A DNA stretch of 64,000 bases from Rathayibacter sp. VKM Ac-2760 (GTDB lineage: Bacteria > Actinomycetota > Actinomycetes > Actinomycetales > Microbacteriaceae). The stretch is taken from NCBI RefSeq assembly GCF_009834185.1, contig NZ_CP047173.1:1116001-1180000 (forward strand), written 5' to 3'. Position 1 is the first letter of the stretch. Each line of letters opens with the position of its first letter. The notes under the pieces were generated by a model that worked only from the letters and a program-made list of their open reading frames with translations, did no database searches and was not told the DNA's origin. The translations under genes and the position numbers were made by a program. Of this stretch, positions 7,895 to 16,263 are shown in pieces.

Positions 7895-10800
7895 ATGTAT
7901 CTCGAGGACGACGGCGCCGAGGGCGTCCGCATCGTCACGAGCCCGACCGATCTCTCCTCCTGGTCGGCCTGCGAGTGGGCGGTGCTGCGCAGGCTCGACG
8001 CGACGCTCGCCCGCGCCCCCCGCGTCACCGTGGAGGAGGACGCGATGCTGCAGCGCACCGCGCGCCTCGGCGACGCGCACGAGCTCGCCTACCTCGCCGA
8101 GCTGAAGCGCACGCACGCCGACGTCGTCGAGTTCGAGCGCCCCGAACGCGCCGACTACGCGAGGGCCGCCGACGCCGCGATCGAGGCGATGCGCGCGGGC
8201 GCGGACGTGCTCTACCAGGCCACCTTCTACGACGGCACCTTCATCGGCTTCTCCGACTTCCTCCTCCGAGTCGACGACGGAACCGCCGACGGCGCCTACG
8301 AGGTCTACGACACCAAGCTCGCCCGGCACGCCAAGATCCCCGCCCTGCTGCAGCTCGCCGCCTACGCCGAGCAGATGGCGGCCCGCGGCATCCGCGTGGG
8401 CGAGAAGGTCCACCTCGTCCTCGGCGACGGGAAGGTGACCAGCCACGACCTCGCCACGATCGCCCCCGTGCAGCGGGTGCAGCGCGCCCGCCTGCGCGCG
8501 GTGCTCGAGGAGCGGATCGCCGATCCGACGCCGCTCGCGTGGGGCGATCCCCGCTTCACCGCCTGCGGCCGCTGCGGCCTCTGCGCGCCGGAGGTGCTGG
8601 CGCACCGCGACCCGATCCTCGTCGCTGGGATGCGCCTCGACCAGCGCGCGAAGCTCGCCGCCGCCGGCATCACCACCCTCGACGCGCTCGCGGTCAGCGA
8701 GGGGCCGGTCCCCGGGATGAGCGCCGGCGCCGCGGAGACGCTGCGCGCCCAGGCCCGCCTGCAGCTCGCCACCGAGGACTCGGCCGACCACGTCCCCGTC
8801 GTCGAGGTCGTCGACGCCTCCGTGCTGACCGCCCTGCCCGCCCCCGACCCAGGCGACCTCTTCTTCGACTTCGAGGGCGACCCGCTGCACGCGGAGGACG
8901 GCCAGTGGGGCCTCGACTACCTCTTCGGCATGGTCGACCGGGACGAGGCCTTCACCGCGTACTGGGCGCACGACCTCGCCGCCGAGCGCCGCGCCCTCCT
9001 CGACTTCCTCGCGCTGCTGCGCGAGCGTCGTGCGCGCTTCCCGCGGATGCACGTCTACCACTACGCCTCCTACGAGCGCAGTCACCTGCTGTCGCTCGCG
9101 CAGCGGCACGGCACGGGGGAGGAGGAGGTCGACGCGCTCCTGCGCGACGGCGTCCTCGTCGACCTCTACCCTGTCGTCCGCCGGGCGCTGCGGATCGGCT
9201 CGCGCAGCTACTCGATCAAGAAGCTCGAGCCGCTCTACATGGGGGAGGAGGCGCGCGACGCCGAGGGGGTCACGAACGCCGCCGACAGCATCACGCAGTA
9301 CGTCGAGGCCAGAGACCTTCTCGCGACCGACCCGTCCGCCGCCGACCGCCGCCTCGCCGAGATCGCCGAGTACAACGCCTACGACTGCCGCTCCACACTG
9401 CGCCTGCGCGACTGGCTGCTCTCGCTCGCCCCCACCCGCGACGCCGAGCCCCTCCCGCTCGTCGAGGTCGACCTCCCGGTGCCGCGCGAGCCCGACCCGG
9501 TCGCGGTCGCCCTCCTCGCCGAGGTGGAGGGCGTCGAGCCGCGCGAGCGCACGCCCGACCAGAGGGCGCTCGCCCTCGCCGGCGCCGCCATCGACTACCA
9601 CCGCCGCGAGGCGAAGACCTTCTGGCAGGAGCACTTCGACCGGCTGCGCCAGCCGCTCGACGACTGGGCCGACACCCGCGACGTCGTCGTGATCGAGCGG
9701 GTCGAGGTCGTCCGCGACTGGTCGACGCCGGCCAAGGCCCGCACGCTCTCCCGCGAGCTGCGCCTCGACGGCCGGCTCGCGCCCGGGAGCCGCCTCGGCG
9801 TCGGCGCCAAGCCGTTCCTCGTCTACGACTCCCCGGCGCCGCCCGGCGCGCCCTCGCCCGGCCCCGGTCTGCGCGGCGCCTCCGACCGCGCCGAGATCCT
9901 CGCCGCGCACGACGACGGCGAGCGCATCGTCCTGCTGCTCAAGGAGGGCCTGCGCGCGGGGGAGGAGCCGCACGACGACGCGCCGATCGCCCTCGCGCCC
10001 TCGCCGCCGCCGCGAGCGGCCCCGCAGCCCGAGGCCATCGCGGAGTGGGGCGCGACGGTCCTCGACGCCCTGCCCGCGATGCTCGCCGACCCCGCGCTCG
10101 ACGTCCTCCGGCGCGTGCCGCCCGCCGTCGTCGCCCCGGTCCGCGACGACGACGTGATCGGCGCGGTCGTCGAGACCCTGCTCGGCCTCGAGCGTGCGAC
10201 GCTCGCCGTCCAGGGCCCACCCGGCACCGGCAAGACCTACGTCGGCTCGCACGTCATCGCCCGGCTCGTGACCGAGCACGGCTGGCGGGTCGGCGTCGTC
10301 GGGCAGTCGCACTCCGTCGTCGAGAACGTGCTGACCGCCGTCGTCGCGAAGGGCGTCGACCCCGCCCGGGTCGCCAAGGTGCCCAAGAACGGCACCTCCG
10401 CGGAGGCGCTCGCCGCCGCCGCCTGGACGCCGGTGAAGAACGGCGCGGCCCTCGCGGCGCTCGCGGAGGGCGGCGGCTGCGTGATCGGCGGCACCGCCTG
10501 GACCTTCGCCAACGCCGGCAGCGCGCCGCGCCGCTCCCTCGACCTCCTGGTGATCGACGAGGCCGGCCAGTTCTCCCTCGCCCCCACCATCGCGAGCGCG
10601 ATCTCGGCGCAGCGCCTGCTGCTCCTCGGCGACCCGCAGCAGCTCCCGCAGGTCAGCCAGGGCTCGCACCCCGAGCCCGTCGACGAGTCGGCGCTCGGCT
10701 GGCTCGCCGCCGGTCACGACGTGCTGCCGCCCGCCTACGGCTACTTCCTCGCGCAGACCCACCGGATGCACCCCGCGCTCGCCGCCGCCGTCTCCGAGCT

Positions 10801-11359
10801 CTCCTACGAGGGCGCCCTCTCGTCCCGGGCTCCGGAGGTGCGCCACCTCGACGGCGTCGCCCCCGGGCTGCACGCGGTCCCGGTCGTGCACGCCGGCGAC
10901 ACCACCTCCTCGCCGGACGAGGCGCGCCGGGTCGTCGAGATCGCCCGGTCCACGGTCGGCCGCACCTGGACCGACGAGCACGGCGAGCGCGCACTCACCG
11001 CCGCCGACGTCATCGTCGTCGCGCCCTACAACGCGCAGGGCGCCCTCCTCCGCGAGGCGCTCGACGCGGCCGGGCTCGAGGAGACGCTGGTCGGCACCGT
11101 CGACCTCTTCCAGGGCCGCGAGGCGGTCGTCGCGATCGTCTCGCTCGCCGCGTCCTCCGGCGCCGACGTCCCGCGGGGCCTGGAGTTCCTGCTCCTGCCC
11201 AACCGGCTGAACGTCGCGATCTCGCGGGCGAAGTGGGCCGCCTACCTCGTGCACTCGCCCGCGCTCGCGGCCTCGCCGCCGACGTCGATGGCGGCGCTGG
11301 AGCGGCTCTCGCGGTTCATCCGCCTCCTCGAGATCGCGGAGGAGACGGAGCAGAAGTGA
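7895..11359 (+). CDS. TM0106-type RecB-like nuclease fused to an Upf1/DNA2-type helicase
   Basis: A protein of 1154 residues. The N-terminal third is a RecB-like nuclease (YEVYDTKLARHAK carries the D...K core) with a Cys cluster FTACGRCGLCAP. A central RNase H-like exonuclease domain has DLFFDFEGDPL. The C-terminal SF1 helicase has Walker A QGPPGTGKT near residues 773-781, Walker B LLVIDEAGQF, GDPQQLPQVSQG, DLFQGREAVVAIVSLA and RLNVAISRAK. The family is linked to DNA repair or processing; substrate unknown. ATG 7895 follows GGAGGGAGCCGC. TACCCT near 7850 is a possible -10. No toxin, methylase or other defence partner is adjacent. Confidence 0.9.
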   Translation: MYLEDDGAEGVRIVTSPTDLSSWSACEWAVLRRLDATLARAPRVTVEEDAMLQRTARLGDAHELAYLAELKRTHADVVEFERPERADYARAADAAIEAMRAGADVLYQATFYDGTFIGFSDFLLRVDDGTADGAYEVYDTKLARHAKIPALLQLAAYAEQMAARGIRVGEKVHLVLGDGKVTSHDLATIAPVQRVQRARLRAVLEERIADPTPLAWGDPRFTACGRCGLCAPEVLAHRDPILVAGMRLDQRAKLAAAGITTLDALAVSEGPVPGMSAGAAETLRAQARLQLATEDSADHVPVVEVVDASVLTALPAPDPGDLFFDFEGDPLHAEDGQWGLDYLFGMVDRDEAFTAYWAHDLAAERRALLDFLALLRERRARFPRMHVYHYASYERSHLLSLAQRHGTGEEEVDALLRDGVLVDLYPVVRRALRIGSRSYSIKKLEPLYMGEEARDAEGVTNAADSITQYVEARDLLATDPSAADRRLAEIAEYNAYDCRSTLRLRDWLLSLAPTRDAEPLPLVEVDLPVPREPDPVAVALLAEVEGVEPRERTPDQRALALAGAAIDYHRREAKTFWQEHFDRLRQPLDDWADTRDVVVIERVEVVRDWSTPAKARTLSRELRLDGRLAPGSRLGVGAKPFLVYDSPAPPGAPSPGPGLRGASDRAEILAAHDDGERIVLLLKEGLRAGEEPHDDAPIALAPSPPPRAAPQPEAIAEWGATVLDALPAMLADPALDVLRRVPPAVVAPVRDDDVIGAVVETLLGLERATLAVQGPPGTGKTYVGSHVIARLVTEHGWRVGVVGQSHSVVENVLTAVVAKGVDPARVAKVPKNGTSAEALAAAAWTPVKNGAALAALAEGGGCVIGGTAWTFANAGSAPRRSLDLLVIDEAGQFSLAPTIASAISAQRLLLLGDPQQLPQVSQGSHPEPVDESALGWLAAGHDVLPPAYGYFLAQTHRMHPALAAAVSELSYEGALSSRAPEVRHLDGVAPGLHAVPVVHAGDTTSSPDEARRVVEIARSTVGRTWTDEHGERALTAADVIVVAPYNAQGALLREALDAAGLEETLVGTVDLFQGREAVVAIVSLAASSGADVPRGLEFLLLPNRLNVAISRAKWAAYLVHSPALAASPPTSMAALERLSRFIRLLEIAEETEQK

Positions 11360-11447
11360 CGGATTCCGTCGTCCACACCGCCGCACCCTCGCGATTCCCG
11401 CGGTCCAGGCCTTGAACGGCGAGCGATTCCGTCGCTACGGTGGCAGC

Positions 11448-12716
11448 ATGAGAATCCTCCTGGTCGGCGCCGGTGGCGTCGGCGACGCCTTCGCGAAGAT
11501 CGCCGCCCGCCGCACCTTCTTCGAGCAGATCATCGTCTGCGACTACGAGCTCGACCGGGCGGAGCGCACCGTCGCCTGGATCCTCGAGCGGTACGGCGCC
11601 GACGGCGTCGAGAACCGCTTCGTCGCCGCCCGCATCGACGCCTCCGACGCCGAGAACGTCGAGACCGTCGCCCGCGCGCACCGCGCCACGCACGTGATGA
11701 ACGCGGTCGAGCCCTCCTTCGTGCCGACGATCTTCGCGGGCGCCCTCGCCGCCGGCGCCGACTACCTCGACATGGCGATGAGCCTCTCCCGCCCGCACCC
11801 CGAGGAGCCGCACGCCAAGACCGGCTTGAAGCTCGGCGACGAGCAGTTCGCCGCCGCCCCGGAGTGGGAGTCCGCCGGCCGGCTCGCCCTCGTCGGCATG
11901 GGCGTCGAGCCGGGCCTCTCCGACGTCTTCGCCCGCTACGCCGCCGACCACCTCTTCGACGAGATCGACGAGCTCGGCGTCCGCGACGGCGCGAACCTCG
12001 TCGTGCGCGACGAGAGCGGCGCCGAGATCTTCGCGCCCTCCTTCTCGATCTGGACGACGATCGAGGAGTGCCTGAACCCGCCGGTGATCTTCGAGAAGGA
12101 CCGCGGCTGGTTCACCACGCCGCCGTTCTCCGAGCCGGAGGTCTTCGAGTTCCCCGAGGGGATCGGCCCCGTCGAGTGCGTCAACGTGGAGCACGAGGAG
12201 GTGCTGCTGATGCCGCGCTGGCTCGACGCGAAGCGGGTCACCTTCAAGTACGGCCTCGGCGCCGAGTTCATCGGCGTCCTGCGCACGCTCAACCTGCTCG
12301 GGCTCGACCGCACGGAGCCGGTCCGCGTCCGCTCGGCGGGAGGCCCGGTGCTGGTCTCGCCGCGCGACGTGGTCGCGGCCGGCCTGCCCGACCCGGCGAG
12401 CATCGGCCCGCGGATGACCGGCAAGACCTGCGCGGGTCTCTGGGTCTCGGGGTCGAAGGACGGCGAGCACCGTGAGGTGTACCTGTACCACGTGAGCGAC
12501 AACGAGTGGACGATGGCGGAGTACGGCACCCAGTGCGTGGTCTGGCAGACCGCCCTCAACCCGGTGATCGCCCTCGAGCTGCTCGCGACCGGCGCCTGGT
12601 CGGGCGCGGGCGTGCTCGGGCCGGAGGCGTTCGACGCCGAGCCGTTCCTGGAGCTGATGGCGCGGCCGCTCGAGGAGGGCGGCTACGGCCAGCCCTGGCA
12701 CGTCCGCGAGGACTGA
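11448..12716 (+). CDS. Saccharopine dehydrogenase family NAD(P)-dependent oxidoreductase
   Basis: A protein of 422 residues beginning MRILLVGAGGVGDAFAKIA, a Rossmann nucleotide-binding glycine motif at the extreme N terminus. It continues with the LYS9/carboxynorspermidine-synthase-like body (MNAVEPSFVPTIFAGALAAGADYLDMA; GMGVEPGLSDVFARYAAD). The family joins or splits amino acids through an imine using NAD(P)H, in lysine or polyamine metabolism. ATG 11448 is preceded by TACGGT at 11436-11441, giving a leaderless arrangement; the frame is open further upstream but without family similarity. The precise substrate is not identifiable. Confidence 0.85.
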   Translation: MRILLVGAGGVGDAFAKIAARRTFFEQIIVCDYELDRAERTVAWILERYGADGVENRFVAARIDASDAENVETVARAHRATHVMNAVEPSFVPTIFAGALAAGADYLDMAMSLSRPHPEEPHAKTGLKLGDEQFAAAPEWESAGRLALVGMGVEPGLSDVFARYAADHLFDEIDELGVRDGANLVVRDESGAEIFAPSFSIWTTIEECLNPPVIFEKDRGWFTTPPFSEPEVFEFPEGIGPVECVNVEHEEVLLMPRWLDAKRVTFKYGLGAEFIGVLRTLNLLGLDRTEPVRVRSAGGPVLVSPRDVVAAGLPDPASIGPRMTGKTCAGLWVSGSKDGEHREVYLYHVSDNEWTMAEYGTQCVVWQTALNPVIALELLATGAWSGAGVLGPEAFDAEPFLELMARPLEEGGYGQPWHVRED

Positions 12717-12782
12717 GCCCGAGACGCTCGGCGCCGGGCCGACGGGCCGTCCGGCGCGGCGCCGCGAGCCTAGGCTGAGCGC

Positions 12783-14703
12783 ATGAGCAACGACGACGGG
12801 CTCGCCTCGGCGAGGGACGACGCACGCGCGGCACTCGAGGCCGCCCGACGCCTGCAGGCCGAGGCAGCGGAGGCGCTCGCCCGCGCCGAGGCGCCGCGGC
12901 GGCGCTGGCCGCCGGTCCGGAGGAGGCGGCCGCGGTCGTCGACGACGTGCGGCTCGTCGACGGCGGGCCGGGGAGCGGGCCGCCGCCGCACCTGCCGCGC
13001 CCGAGCCGGCTCCGCCCGCCGCCGGCCCTCTCGCCGAGTCCGCCGTCGACGCCGTCCGCGCCGGCTACGCCTTCGCCGGCCCCGCCCTCGAGATCGGCGC
13101 CCTCGTCAACGGCGAGGCCCGCGCGGACGTGCCCGTCCGCATCCCGCTCGGGATGCTCAACCGCCACGGCCTCGTCGTCGGCGCGACCGGCACCGGCAAG
13201 ACCAAGACCCTGCAGGTCCTCGCCGAGCAGCTCTCCGCGAACGGCGTCCCCGTCTTCGCCGCCGACATCAAGGGCGACCTCTCCGGCCTCGCGACCCCCG
13301 GCACCCCCGACGAGAAGCTGCTCGCGCGCACCCGCACCATCGGCCAGGACTGGACCCCGGAGGCCGCCCCCGCCGAGTACTTCGCCCTCGGCGGAGTCGG
13401 CACAGGCGTCCCCGTCCGCGCCACCGTCACCGGCTTCGGCGCGCTGCTGCTCGCCAAGGTCCTCGGCCTCAACCACACCCAGGAGTCGAGCCTCGGCCTC
13501 GTCTTCCACTACGCCGAGAGCGCCGGGCTGCCCCTCGTCGACCTCTCCGACCTCCGCGCCGTGCTCACCTACCTCGTCGGCGACGAGGGCAAGGCCGAGC
13601 TGGCCGAGCTCGGCGGTCTCTCCAAGGCGACCGCCGGCGTCATCCTTCGTGAGCTGATCGCCTTCGCCGACCAGGGCGCCGACGTCTTCTTCGGCGAACC
13701 CGAGATCGACACCGCCGAGTTCCTCCGCCTCGCCCCCGACGGCCGCGGCGTCGTCAGCCTGCTCGAGGTGCCGGGAGTCGCGGACAAGCCGGCGCTGTTC
13801 TCCACGTTTCTGATGTGGCTGCTCGCCGACCTCTTCAACGACCTGCCCGAGGTCGGCGACCTCGACCGGCCGAAGCTCGTCTTCTTCTTCGACGAGGCGC
13901 ACCTGCTCTTCCGCGATGCCTCCAAGGACTTCCTCGCCGCGATCACGCAGACGGTCCGGCTGATCCGATCCAAGGGCGTCGGCATCGTCTTCGTCACCCA
14001 GACGCCGAAGGACGTGCCGAGCGAGGTGCTCGCCCAGCTTGGCTCGCGCATCCAGCACCAGCTGCGCGCGCACACCCCCGACGACGCGAAGGCCTTGCGC
14101 GCCACGGTCTCGACCTACCCCGAGAGCGACTACGACCTCGGCGAGGTGCTGCAGGCGCTCCCGATCGGCGAGGCGATCGTCACGGTGATGAACGAGCGCG
14201 GCGCCCCGACCCCGGTCGCCTGGACCCGGCTCCGGGCCCCGCGCGGCTCGATGGCGCCGACCCCCGAGGCCGACCGGGAGGCGAGCGTCCAGCGCTCCCC
14301 GCTGCTCGCCCGCTACGGCACCCCGCTCGACCGCGACTCGGCCCGCGAGATCCTCACCCGCCGCCTCGACGCGGCGGCCGACGCCGAGGAGGCCCGCGCC
14401 GCTGCCGAGCAGCAGGCGGAGGAGGAGTCGCGCCGCGCGAAGGAGCAGGCCGCCGACGCCGCCCGCCGCGCCAAGGAGGACGCCTGCACCGCCGCGCAGC
14501 GCGCCAAGGACCGCGCCGCCGCCGAGCGCCGCGCCGACGAGGCCGCCGAGCGCTCCCGCCGCCGCACCGCGCCCACCTCCCGCTCCCGCTCCACCCGCCG
14601 CGACAAGACCGTCGTCGAGGAGGTCCTCGGCTCCTCGGTCGGGAAGACCTTGTTGCGCGAAGTCGTCCGAGGCATCTTCGGCACGGCCCGCCGCGGGCGC
14701 TGA
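12783..14703 (+). CDS. HerA-like (DUF853) ATPase, 5' region apparently frameshifted
   Basis: From GTG 13129 the frame is intact and encodes a HerA/FtsK-type ATPase: Walker A GATGTGKTKTL, DIKGDLSGLA, Walker B FFFDEAHLLF, FVTQTPKDVP, then an Ala/Arg-rich coiled-coil tail ending at 14703. Family-like sequence continues upstream of 13129 without a start codon (AESAVDAVRAGYAFAGPALE). The natural start is ATG 12783 (MSNDDGLASARDDARAALEA), which has TAGGCT 6 nt upstream. Joining the two requires a frame change near 12893 and another near 12970, each equal to loss of one base in a GC run. HerA proteins pump or process DNA ends, usually with NurA; no NurA is seen here. Treat the first 115 codons as uncertain. 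Confidence 0.75.
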
Positions 14704-14711
14704 CACCACCG

Positions 14712-14905
14712 TCTGCGGCGTTGTCGTCAGTCGCGATACCGCCGGTATCGCTCCTTCCTCCGCCTTGCAGCCGGCGGCGTCAGCGCCCGCGGCCCGCGGG
14801 TGCTGACGGGGCGATCTGCGGCGTTGTCGTCGGGCGCGATACCGCCGGTATCGCTTCCTCCTCCGCCTTGCAGCTCACCCCGTCAGCGCCCGCGGCGACT
14901 GCTCA
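14712..14905. repeat. Two direct repeats of about 103 bp, each with a 19-nt palindrome
   Basis: TCTGCGGCGTTGTCGTC occurs at 14712 and again at 14815, and similarity continues for most of each unit, including CGCCTTGCAG and GTCAGCGCCCGCGGC. Each copy holds GCGATACCGCCGGTATCGC (14733-14751 and 14836-14854), a perfect 9-1-9 inverted repeat. The stretch 14704-15004 has no gene; it carries these repeats and one REP-like element. Confidence 0.85.
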
Positions 14906-14940
14906 CCCCGGCTGATATCTGCGGCACGTGCCGCCCATGT

Positions 14941-14979
14941 TGATCGAGTAGCCCGCGCAGCGGGCGTATCGAGATCCAC
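14941..14979 (+). repeat. REP-like palindrome, single copy
   Basis: TGATCGAGTAGCCCGC pairs imperfectly with GCGGGCGTATCGAGATC across a short loop. It belongs to the same family as the elements near 19.9, 23.4, 33.5 and 35.2 kb (core CTGGTCGAGTAGCC ... GGCGTATCGAGACC). Unlike those it is unpaired. Confidence 0.8.
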
Positions 14980-15004
14980 GTCACCAGCACCCCGCGTGCA
15001 CGGC

Positions 15005-15026
15005 CGCTAACGCACGCGTGTTAGCG
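15005..15026. promoter_or_regulatory. Putative TetR operator overlapping its promoter
   Basis: CGCTAAC at 15005-15011 and GTTAGCG at 15020-15026 form a perfect 7-bp inverted repeat around an 8-bp spacer. The right arm overlaps the likely -10 box TAGCGT (15022-15027), and GTG 15036 follows 8 nt later. Dimensions fit a TetR-family operator, so autorepression is the natural reading. Confidence 0.65.
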
Positions 15027-15035
15027 TCGATACCC

Positions 15036-15716
15036 GTGACCGAGAGCCCGACGACCCGCGACCGCATCCTCTCCGCGACCGCGGCGCTCCTCGCGGAGGG
15101 CGGCCGCGACGCCGTCTCGACCCGCGCGATCAGCTCGGCCGCCGGCGTCCAGGCGCCCACCATCTACCGCACCTTCGGCGACCTCCGCGGCCTGCTCGAC
15201 TCCGTTGCCGCCGCCGGATTCACCTCCGCCCAGGCCGAGTTCGACTCCGTCGACGCACCCGCCGACCCGGTCGACGCCCTCCGCGCCGCCTGGGACCACC
15301 ACGTCGCCTTCGGCCTCGCCGAGCCGCACCTCTACGCCCTGATCTTCACCGGGCGCCCGGGGGAGGAGTCCGAGGCCGCCCGCCTCGCCCGCAGCGTCCT
15401 CGCCGCCCACGTCCGGGCCGTCGCCGAGGCCGGTCGCCTCACCGTCGAGGTCGACCACGCCGCCCGCCTCCTCCAGTCCGCCGCCCTCGGCTGCACCCTC
15501 ACCCTCGCCGCCGGCCCCGACGACGAGCTCTCCGCCCGCTCCCGCGAAGCCGTCCTCGCCGCGGTCACCACAGCGGAGGCGGGCCCGACCGACCCTGCGG
15601 CCCGCGCCTTCGCCGCCCATGCAGTCGCCCTGCGCACCGCGCTGCCCGGCGTCGACGGCCTGACCGCCGCCGAGAGCGCCCTCCTCGACGAGTGGCTCCT
15701 GCGCCTCACCCGCTGA
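15036..15716 (+). CDS. TetR/AcrR-family transcriptional regulator
   Basis: Starting at GTG 15036 (VTESPTTRDRILSATAALLAEGG) the protein has 226 residues. The N-terminal TetR helix-turn-helix is clear: AVSTRAISSAAGVQAPTIYRTFGDLRGLLD. The C-terminal ligand domain is helical and unremarkable. A GTG at 15018 is in frame but would lie inside the promoter palindrome, so the downstream start is preferred. No divergent target gene is adjacent and the gene seems monocistronic, so targets beyond itself are unknown. Confidence 0.88.
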   Translation: MTESPTTRDRILSATAALLAEGGRDAVSTRAISSAAGVQAPTIYRTFGDLRGLLDSVAAAGFTSAQAEFDSVDAPADPVDALRAAWDHHVAFGLAEPHLYALIFTGRPGEESEAARLARSVLAAHVRAVAEAGRLTVEVDHAARLLQSAALGCTLTLAAGPDDELSARSREAVLAAVTTAEAGPTDPAARAFAAHAVALRTALPGVDGLTAAESALLDEWLLRLTR

Positions 15717-15729
15717 CGAGCGCACTGAC

Positions 15730-15779
15730 TCGCCCGAGAAGGCGCGTTCTCCGCACCCTGAACGAGCCTTCTCGGGCGA
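15730..15779. terminator. Hairpin between tetR and tRNA-Ser
   Basis: TCGCCCGAGAAGGC (15730-15743) pairs perfectly with GCCTTCTCGGGCGA (15766-15779), with CGTTC/GAACG adding to the inner stem. It lies between convergent genes and could serve both. Confidence 0.75.
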
Positions 15780-15854
15780 CTCGACGGGGAAGGCGCCACG
15801 CGCCGCGAACAGAGAACGGCGCCGCAGCTGGCGAGAGCGTGCGGCGCCGTTCGG

Positions 15855-15939
15855 CGGAGGATGGGGGATTCGAACCCCCGAGGGCTTGCACCCAACACGC
15901 TTTCCAAGCGTGCGCCATAGGCCACTAGGCGAATCCTCC
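15855..15939 (-). tRNA. tRNA-Ser (GGA anticodon)
   Basis: Reading the minus strand, GGAGGAT at the 5' end pairs with ATCCTCC at the 3' end. The anticodon arm is ACGCTTGGAAAGCGT with anticodon GGA, a long variable arm follows (class II tRNA), and the T arm carries GGTTCGAATCC. CCA is not encoded. Length is 85 nt. Confidence 0.96.
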
Positions 15940-16039
15940 TGGCGCGACCGTGGCCGCGACTCATCGATACTAGCCGGTGCCGGCGCCCTCCGCTGACCAC
16001 CCGGCGCCACAGCCGTGCTCGCACCGCGCCGGCGTCGGT

Positions 16040-16045
16040 TAGACT
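16040..16045 (+). promoter_or_regulatory. -10 box for SRP RNA
   Basis: TAGACT fits TANNNT and lies 7 nt before the predicted 5' end of the SRP RNA. Confidence 0.55.
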
Positions 16046-16052
16046 GTCTCCC

Positions 16053-16140
16053 GGCTCCCCGCGTGGCGCCATCCAGGCCAACTCCCCCAGGGCGGAAACG
16101 CAGCAAGGGTAACCGGGCTCTGGCGGGTGCGCGGGGGGTC
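16053..16140 (+). ncRNA. ffs: Signal recognition particle RNA, small bacterial type (4.5S)
   Basis: The conserved Ffh-binding hairpin is recognisable: CAGGGCGGAAACGCAGCAAG, then GGTAACCGGGCTCTGGCGGG. The ends GGCTCCCCGCG and CGCGGGGGGTC pair to close the rod. TTTCCTTTT directly downstream acts as the terminator tract. The RNA binds Ffh and targets membrane proteins to SecYEG. Ends are approximate by a few bases. Confidence 0.93.
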
Positions 16141-16263
16141 TTTCCTTTTAACGGGTTGCGCACCCGGCCCACCTCTCCTCCACACCCGGGCGCCCCTGCA
16201 CGCTCTCCCATCCCGGGCACCCGCCCAGCCTCCGGAGGGCCCCCGTCGCTAGGCTTGCGCCCG

